Shown: piece after piece, positions 1-8,000 of the stretch
Numbering within the stretch: position 1 is the first letter of the stretch
Layout: each line of letters opens with the position of its first letter
From: Parachlorella kessleri
Taxonomy: Eukaryota > Chlorophyta > Trebouxiophyceae > Chlorellales > Chlorellaceae
DNA length: 15,094 nucleotides
Direction: 5' to 3'
NCBI GenBank assembly: GCA_001598975.1
Contig: BBXU01000360.1
Location: 1-15,094 of the forward strand
The notes under the pieces: model-generated
What the model saw: the letters and a program-made list of their open reading frames with translations, nothing else
Database searches by the model: none
What the model was told of the DNA's origin: nothing
Made by a program: the position numbers and the translations under genes

Positions 1-280
1 TGGTTGCTGCAATGCCGTCAGGCATGGGCGCGCATGTGTAGGGGGCCGGTGCCATTCACAACTGGCCGTGTGCAATGGGTGTATGATGTGTTAGGTGGGA
101 GAACTGCACCAAAGGCCTGCCCCGTTGTTTGGGTGCTGCGCGTGCCGTAAGTAGCGGGGACCGTCCTCAGCCTCCAGCCAGCAATGGGCTTCCTGTGGCT
201 GCCATGGCTGGGTTGCAGCACCCTGCTTGTCTGCAGTTGCAAATATCCCCACCTGCCCTTCTTGCTCCGTCCTTTTGCAG

Positions 281-1070
281 CCAGTCACCCCGCACTTTGG
301 CTGGTACTGTGGCGCTGCAGGGCTTGGGCCTGTATGAAACCGGCAGCGTCCCGCCAGAGGTGACCGCCGCCAGTGCAGCAGGCGCCCCGCCGCGCCGCAT
401 GAAGCAGCTGCCCGACCTGGCCCACATGGCTGCCAGCCTGTCGGCGCTCAACCTGTCGGAGAACCTACTGGGGGCAGTACCAGCGCAGCTAAGCCAGCTG
501 CCCAGGCTCCAACAGATAGACCTCAGTAACAATGGGTATCTCAAGGTGGGTGGTGGTGCAGGGCCCAGGCTCGGTCAGAGCGGCCAGGGTTGTCTAGCCT
601 GCGCGACTAAGGCACTGTGGGTGTACAATTGCGCTGGGTTTTGCTGCCTGTCATGGCTTGCACGAATCCACAGTTCCAGTTACAACGCAGCTGCTGCCCA
701 AGCAGTGGCCTCTAGCCTTCAACCCTTCCACCGACTGCGTCACTCCATGCCTAGTGGACTTGCTGGCCTTGAGCCAAGGGACTGGTGGCTGCGAACCCAG
801 CTGTTGACTGACTCCCCGGCGTGTCCATCCCTGCAGATGCCCTCCCCCGCCTCCTCCCTGCTGGCGCTCCAGCAGTTGAGCTGGGTCGATTTGCGCGGCA
901 TCCACTCCGAGCAGCAGAGTACGTTCTGGAGCCCGGCCAAGTGTGCCACCATGGAGAGCGTGGCCTCCCTGGCGAGGTCGCTGAGGAGGCGCCGGCGCCC
1001 CCGGGGAGGCGCTGCCAAGGCTAGCGCAGGGGCACGGGGCTCCGGTAAGGTGCTGTACGATACCAGCTGA
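281..1070 (+). CDS. Leucine-rich repeat protein, 3' end (5' partial)
   Basis: Two exons are proposed, 281-545 and 837-1070, joined in phase 0 (acceptor TTTTGCAG before 281, donor GTGGGT at 546, acceptor CCCTGCAG before 837, stop TGA 1068-1070). The translation contains LRR-type units: SLSALNLSENLLGAVPAQL, then LPRLQQIDLSNN, then after the splice LLALQQLSWVDLRG. The last two units are about 26 residues apart, normal for LRRs, and the join supports the intron. A basic tail follows (SLARSLRRRRRPRGG). LRR domains bind other proteins; nothing here identifies the partner or subfamily. The gene starts left of the window. A strong donor (GTAAGTAG) at 147 would end an upstream exon whose frame is open from base 1 and fits in phase 2, but that stretch does not look like LRR. 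The last exon holds an internal ATG at 951 in an excellent Kozak context (GCCACCATGG) that could instead start the glucosidase gene downstream. The LRR call is fairly sure; the exact 3' end is less so. Confidence 0.68.
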
Positions 1071-1229
1071 GGGGGTGGTATGGTGTCACTTCAGCACACG
1101 GTGGAGCCTTGCTGGCAGGCAGGGTCATGCAGGGTGCACAAGCGCGCTCCATGAGGGCGTAGCGCTTCCAAAAAGCATGTGGTGGGTTGGCAGGGCCACA
1201 GGGGGCCGGTCAAGTGCTGTATAATACCA
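1022..1229 (+). repeat. Diverged direct repeat of the LRR last-exon segment
   Basis: The bases around 1042-1065 (CCGGTAAGGTGCTGTACGAT then ACCA) recur with a few changes at 1206-1229 (CCGGTCAAGTGCTGTATAAT then ACCA), an offset of 164 bases. The similarity extends upstream into matching CAGGG/CACGGGG blocks. The potential splice donor GTAAGG of the first copy is GTCAAG in the second, so it is not a usable donor there. It looks like an old local duplication. Confidence 0.5.
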
Positions 1230-2017
1230 CTCACGAAGCCATAGAGGTGGCCGGATAGGGTTGAGTTGTTGCAGGACGTCAAGTCATGAGACATATGACT
1301 GTATACTCGCACGCCAGTATTGTGGCTTGCTGCTTTGTCCTGTAGTCTTTCCCATTAGACTGTGTGTCTAGGTGCTGGTGAACACTGCTGTCCTCATGCC
1401 ACGCGTGTGTGTGCCCATTGGCGCAAAGAAGGGCGTGCTGTGCTCAGTTAGCTTGTGTATACTTGTATCCAAATGCGCCCAACAGCGCTGGAGCGGCTGT
1501 GGAACCTTTGGCGATAATAGTGATGCTAGAGGCCAGACCACTTGTGTGTTCAAGTATGCACCGTCTTTGTTTGAGGAGTGAGAAGTGTGATAGTCTGTGG
1601 GACAGGAAGTGTCGTTCCGACCATACGTGCATATTGTACCAATCGGGTGCCACCTGACCTTGAAGGTGCATTGCAGAATGCCTGTTGCTGGTACAGTTGA
1701 GGGAACCTGTCACGCTTGGTGCATTTGCCAAACTGAGAGACAAATTGTTGGATTGGACACATAGTGCAGTCCTTTGATGTTTTTTTGTATATGACCCAAG
1801 GTGACGAAGTGCACTGGTTCGTCAGGAAGATGTAAGTCATGTTGCAAGGCACGCAGTGGAGCAGGCGTCTGAGTGCACCTGCGCCTCGCGCTCAAAGCTC
1901 AGCACGCAGCAGGGTGCCAACATGAATACGGCCTGCTTGGCAATCGATGCAGAATGCAAAGTGATCAATCCCCTGACATGACGATCCTGCTGATGGGCTG
2001 ACTGCCGTAAGCCCATC
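1071..2017. other. Gene-poor interval between LRR gene and glucosidase I gene
   Basis: I see no reading frame on either strand with recognisable protein character in these roughly 950 bases; the open frames are short and compositionally arbitrary. The interval probably holds the LRR 3' UTR (a TGTAA element lies at 1831-1835) followed by the promoter and 5' UTR of the glucosidase gene. In the alternative gene model that starts the glucosidase at 951, all of it would lie inside a 1.16-kb first intron, more than twice the length of any other intron in that gene (156-572 bases). It also contains a diverged copy of the LRR last-exon segment (see the repeat at 1206-1229). Confidence 0.5.
1831..1835 (+). 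terminator. Possible TGTAA polyadenylation signal for the LRR gene
   Basis: TGTAA is the usual green-algal polyadenylation signal. This is the first one I find downstream of the LRR stop at 1070. It would give a 3' UTR of about 760 bases, long but within the range seen in green algae. It supports the view that the LRR transcript ends before the glucosidase gene begins at about 2018. The five-base motif is weak evidence alone. Confidence 0.3.
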
Positions 2018-5000
2018 ATGAGCTTGCGCCGGAGGGGCCCCGCAGGGCGTCTTGGGGAGGGATCTGGTGCAAGGGACCAGCACTTCAAGGGTTACAGTCA
2101 CAAGAGATGGAGGCTCCTTGGTGATACCAGCTAGTGGCTTGCTTGCCAGGCAGGTCGCCACATGGGTCAGGATCTGCGCAACGATACTAGCTTGTTCTTG
2201 CACCGCAGGCCGTGTGGGGGTGGGTTCTGCTGTCCTTACAGGCTTGGTGGTGCTGGGAACTGTCGCATACCTCCTAGGTGAGGTTTCCTGTCACGCCTGC
2301 TGCCCAGCAAGGTGACTAGTCCTCCACACCTGCGTAGTCACACCACAAGGCAAACTTTGCATGGCTGTTAACACTTGAAAAACAACTGTGCAAGCCAGCA
2401 TTGCCTTCCTGCACAAGTTTGGCTGGCTATGCAGGGAGGTCCAAACAAGGGGAGCCCTCAGTCCTGGACCCTTTTCCGGCCAAGACACTGGTGTCCCTGC
2501 CTCAGTTCCAGGGTGGCCATGCGGAGAGGCTGCTGTGGGGCACCTACCGGCCAGGCCTGTACTTTGGTGAGTCCCGTGTGGACCGTGCTGCAGATATGGT
2601 CGGCCATCAGCTGCCTGCACAAATGCATAGCAGCTGCTGGCAGGGGTGCCCATTTTGACCCAAAGGGAAGGCGTCATGCTGGTGTGTCGGGGTGCAAACA
2701 GTACGTGGTAATGCGCGTTGCGTGGCTGCTGTTGCAGGCATGCGTATGCGGCGCCCTCAGTCGCCGCTGTTGGGTCTGATGTGGGTGGACCCAGGGAGGG
2801 CTGACCCCCTGAACCTCATTCGCCATGAGGCACAGCAAAGGGATGGTGAGAGGAATGAAGCAGCAGCCAATGCCATTCTCAGGCTCCAGCAGTTTCTCTG
2901 TGTGCCGCCATGCTTCATCCACAGCTGGGACTCGGCATGAGACACCCGTATGCCTCCGGGGATCCTGGCAATCACATGTATGCCGGTGGCATTGTCTTGG
3001 TTGGTAGTTGACCCTTGCCGGGGACCCCAACGTTGCCGGTGGGGCGACACGCGTATGGCCTTTTGCTGGGGCCTAGGGTGGAGAGGTTGATGGTGACAGC
3101 AGGCCTGGCGTACTGCAGGGCTGAAACAGTACGGCTGGCTGGAGCATGACGGCGAGAGCTTTGGTGTACAGCAGCTGCGAGACGAGAAGTACAACATCAC
3201 CATTGCTTGGGTATGCAGACCTTTCCTGGAGCTGCCGGCGGCACTTTCCTCCCCTGCATTGGCAGCTCAGCTGTGTACTACCACAGTGCACATGCTGCCG
3301 ATGTGCCAGCCGCTGCAACCGCCGACTTAAACGGAGCGTCATATCAGGACTACGTGCACTGAGCATGCCCTCCTGGAACGCTTGTATGCCAGTAGTGCTC
3401 ATAGCAAACCATGCTCCGGGGGTCAGGGCCCTGCTGCAACACTTACTGTCGGGCCTGTGAGGGTCCGGCACACAACAAGCTTTACTAAAGTGCCTTCTGC
3501 AAGGCTGCCACCGTATCACGCTATGATATGCTTTGTAGGCCAAGCGGTGGTGCGAGGAGGGCTGCAGCTCTGCCGGGGACATTGGCATCACCATCGGGGT
3601 CAGCCCCTGGGACGCCGCCTCCCACCGTGCTGAGCGTGCACTGTTCGAGGCACAGCATGCCGAGCACGGCACCGGGGCGGCGCAGCAGCAGCAGGCGGGT
3701 GAGCCCGAAGACTATGAAGGAGGGCAGGAGGAGGACTACGAGGTTGAGGAGCTGTCAGACGCGGATGCGGCTGAGCTGGGGGTGGAGACCACCAGCCAGC
3801 AGAGGAGCCGGGCCCGGAAGGGACCGCGGCCCGGCACTGCTATCTCCCTGTTCCTATACGTCGCCAACGAGGACGGCAGCCCGCTGCGCTTTGACCCACG
3901 GGGCGCCGCGGCAGCGCTGGCAGCGGGCGCAGCGGGCGGGGGCGGGGCAGCAGGCCCCGCTACGGGGCACCCGGCGCCGGTCATCGGCGGCACTGCTGAA
4001 CCTGTCGGCGACTGGTCACTCTTCCTGGGCCGGCGCAGCAGCAGCAGCAGCAGCAGCGATGACGAGGGCGGCGCTGGGGCCGGCGATGCGGCGGCTACAG
4101 ATGATGCCCCGCTGTCTGTGCACTACCTGGCGGTACAGACGCCACACTACCACAACCTTACTGACCTGGTGCGTGGGGCGCTGTACCACAGCCTGTACCG
4201 CCAGCACCTCGCAGGCAGCAGGGCCTACCAGCTGGTACTGCCCAATACTGCCCAGCCGGGTGCCAACCTGGCGGTACTGCAGATCACGGCCAGCAGGCTG
4301 CCGGTGAGGCTGGACCTGGCACTGCTGGCGGGCGTGGTGGCAGGTAAGGCAGCAGCTCTTGAAGTGGAGAAGTGAAGCTCTTAGAAGTGAAGTCAGACTA
4401 GGGCCAAGGGGCCATGCAAGCTGATTAGACAAAGCCAGGAGGGCTCCGGCGGCTGCAATCCTGCAGCAGTCTGCCTCGCTTTGAGCTGGCTGTGGAGGGC
4501 GTGCTGTGGCAGCCCTGGCGGCCTGACTTTGGGGAAAGGCGAGGGATGCGTGAGCAGGCCGGAAGTGCGCTACCTAGGCGTGCATGGCATCCTGCGTATG
4601 CACTATGGGTGTGATACACCACTCGTGCAGTAGTGACGGAGGGACGAAGGGAGCCTAGCCAAACATGCCAGCACTAGCCGTCTTTGGTACCCATTCCTGA
4701 TCCCCATCTCGCCTGCGGCATGCAGGGCAGCACCTCAGCACACACAGCGCAGCAGGTGCCCGGCTGGCTGCTGTCACAGGCCCACAGCTGGAGCAGCTGC
4801 TGGCGGGGCGGTCCAACCAGTTTGTGCCGCGCTTTGAGGAGACGTTTGGGAGGATGGACTCCAGCCACTTGCCACCAGGTGGGCTCTGGGATGCTTGATG
4901 AGGCAAGCACCCAAGCGCGCGCAGCTTGCTGGCTGTGAGGGGCACCTATTCCATGGGACATGCGCCTTCTTTGGGTTGAAGCCTGTTTCCTGTCGCCCGT

Positions 5001-8000
5001 ATCTCTGCCACATCTCTGTTGCTCCGTAGCATGCCTATGCTTTTACACTGGCTCCATGATAACCCATTAAGCAATGGTCTCAGCAGTAGTGTTACTATCG
5101 TTCTGGCTCAAGCCTTCTGGGTGGGGTTGTCGAGCTTGATCCTGGGCTTGTGGTCGTGCAGGCACCCTAGCTGTGGCGAAGGCAGCCCTAAGCAACATGC
5201 TTGGCGGCATGGGGTACTGGTTTGGGCACTCCCTGGTGCGGGTCCCCGGCAGCAAGGGGCAGCCTTCCTCTGTGCAGCCCCTGTGGGACGCCCCCCTCTT
5301 CTCCGCGGTGCCCAGCCGGTGAGGCCCCGAGTGCTTTTGCTGCTTTCCTTCTCGGCTGCGCGAGTGGCTTCTTTGCCGGGGTTCGCCTGGCCAAAGGCTT
5401 GTGCCCACAGTGCCTCCCCTTGGCAGCTTGCCGCCTTTGCTAGTGCCCACAGTATGGGAAGATTGCTGGCGGGACTAGTGCCCACAGTATTGCAAAAATG
5501 CTGGCGGTACCTGCCAGGGTGGATCGCCACGTGGACTTGTGCACTGGCGGAGAGGCACGCTCCTCCCTGCATAACCCAGTGGCTGGGCTGGTTGATTCAG
5601 CTTGGCACACCGTGGCTGAGACCCTGGTGGTTCGAGGGAACAGGGCTACTGTGGCATACATGGGGATTCTAGTGTTTGGCACAGTCATACCGCTGCCATC
5701 GTACCGCTGCGCAGGAGCTTCTTCCCGCGGGGCTTCATGTGGGACGAGGGATTCCACCAGGTGGGAATCTGGTGCCTACTCACAAGCACAATTCGAACGT
5801 TTTATTTTCGTGTATTTTATTTCTATGCTTGCTTGCGCCTGAACGGTTGGGAGACCGATATTTGCCCCACACCAGTATACAGGTGACGCAGTATGTACCT
5901 GACACCCACTTTCCTACGCACATGTAGGACCTTGGTTGGCACCATAGACTTGTAAGTGCACTGCTGGTGAACTGAGTAAGGACTTATGGCATCAGGGCCT
6001 CCCATGCGCACTATGCCTTTCAGCACATCCACATTGAACGGTTTTCTTCCCAGCCAGCCTGTACCGGTGGTCTCCACAGCCCCCACAGGAGCCTCTTTAG
6101 ACCTCCCCCTCCTCCTCCTCCTCCCCCTCCCCCTCCCCCTCCCCCTCCTCCTGCTCCTGCTCCTCTTGCTCCTGCGACTCCTCTGCAAACTGAACCCAGC
6201 TGACAAGGAGATGCTGCTGCCCCCTGCAGCTGCTGATACGCCGGTGGAGCCCGTCCACCAGCCGCGAGATCCTGGCGCACTGGCTTGACCTCATGACCGC
6301 CCCCGGCTGGATCGCAAGGGAGCAGATACTGGGGGCTGAGGCGAGGTCCAGGTGGGGGCGAGAAGCCTCAATGGAGTCGCGGTGATCCTGATGAGAACTG
6401 CATAGGTTGAGAAGCAAAGCCTGATGTGGGGGTGTGGAGCATGGGGCTAGGGGTTGGGGCGGCGGGGGTTTTAAGGGCTGCTTACGCTCACATGGAGATC
6501 CGCACATCTCCCATGGAGATTTGCACGTTGTACAGGGAAGTGCTGCAAGGCATGCCTGCTGGGTCCTTTCAGACTTGTGATCCTGTCGTTCTTGTCGTGA
6601 CTAAGCCCTCCCTGTTAGGCACTGTGTTGGCCATCTGTCATTGGAGTCCCTGGAGAGCCTGTGCTGCAAAGCCCCCTCACCCCGCCAACCCATCCGCCTT
6701 CTATGTGCGGTCAACTTCTGGCTTTCATGTTGGTTGGGTACGATGATGAAAGCTTTTCTCAATTTCCAGCCGGGAGGACACGAGCGCAGCCTAGTAACCA
6801 TGGCTAGCCAGCGACCTGAGTGAGAATTTCAAAATTTGGTTGGTCTGCTGTGCACTGCGCTGTGCAGAGTACCCGACGAGTTTGTCATCCAGTCCCCCTC
6901 AGCCGCCAACCCGCCCACCTTTTTCCTGCTGCTGTCCGCCATGTCCGAGAGGGTGGCGGCAGCTGCCAGGCAGGGCGCCTGGGATGATGCGACCCGGGCA
7001 GATGCCGACTTCCTCAGGGCCGCGTGGCCCCGGCTGAAGGGCTGGTACCTCTGGTTCAACACCACGCAGGTACACGCGTGTGTGTACTGGCGGCGGCGGC
7101 GGGGCATGCATGGCTGAGCCGTATGCAGAGGAGGGGCAGGAGTCGGGTTGCGTGGGGCATGTTGTTAGAAATGGCGGGTCTGGCACGCAGGGTTGCGGTA
7201 GGGGGAACTGCACGGGCGGGGCTGGATGGACGGTATGCCCTGTGGCTTGCCTGAGCGCCTGAGTTTGTCCTTGGCGCCAGGGGCACTTAAGCTATTACAA
7301 GGTAATACTGGGCCTTGCTTCACTTGTGACCTGATGGCTTTGCTTGCACCGGGCCCCCTTGTTCGGCGCGACAGCACATTGTCAACACGGCCCACTCCTG
7401 CCGCGCATGGTGCACCTTTCGGTCGTGCCACAGCATTGTCATGCTGCTGCTGTCCCGTTGGGCTGTAGACCCACCCAGATTTAGTTTGTGACAATGCAGG
7501 CGGGGCCGGTGCCTGGGTCTTACCGCTGGAGAGGGCGGGAGGCCGACTCTGACAAGGACCTGAACCCCAAAACCCTCACTTCAGGACTTGATGACTACCC
7601 CAGGGCCTCGCACCCCTCAGGTATGTGTCATCTGTACAACCCCAGGCCTGGAGCTACTATGGACTACCCCAGGGCCTCTCATCCCTCACGTATGTGTCAC
7701 CTATACCCCTGGGATATACAATAGTCTGTTGCTGGTCTGGGTAGGGATTGGCCATGCTGGGAGCGCTGCCATTGGCGGGTGCATGGCAAGCTACAGTCGA
7801 CTTAGAACGAATTGAAGGCTGAGCTACTCTGGACGTGTACAGCAAGTAAGCCACCAATAGGTGGCCACTGCACCAGCTGGCTTTAGGCAAGAAAGGAGGA
7901 CTGCTACTGATCGTCTGCACGCCTTGACCCTATCTGCCTGCCTTCCTGCCTGCCTGCCTGCTTGGAGGGACTCTCCTTAGTTTCTCCAGCTCTGGGGCTC

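Noticed and set aside
1..146. Possible extra LRR-gene exon ending at the strong donor GTAAGTAG (147)
   Set aside because: The frame is open and the phase fits, but the translation shows no LRR pattern and the start of the exon is not visible, so it is only mentioned under the LRR gene.
1837..2203. - strand open frames of 83-103 codons upstream of the glucosidase gene
   Set aside because: They have no start context, splice support or recognisable protein character and overlap the likely glucosidase first exon.
3528..4307. 259-codon + strand frame rich in Arg and Ser
   Set aside because: It is the +1 shadow of the large glucosidase exon; the GH63 sequence is in the other frame.
5986..6288. 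Open frame with a long poly-Leu stretch resembling a membrane helix
   Set aside because: The leucines come from the CTC/CTG simple repeat inside an intron; the frame runs out of phase into the real exon at 6230.
6742..6820. Possible C/D-box snoRNA in an intron (ATGATGA near 6743, CTGA near 6816)
   Set aside because: The flanks of the two boxes do not form a terminal stem and no clear internal boxes are seen, so chance boxes are more likely.
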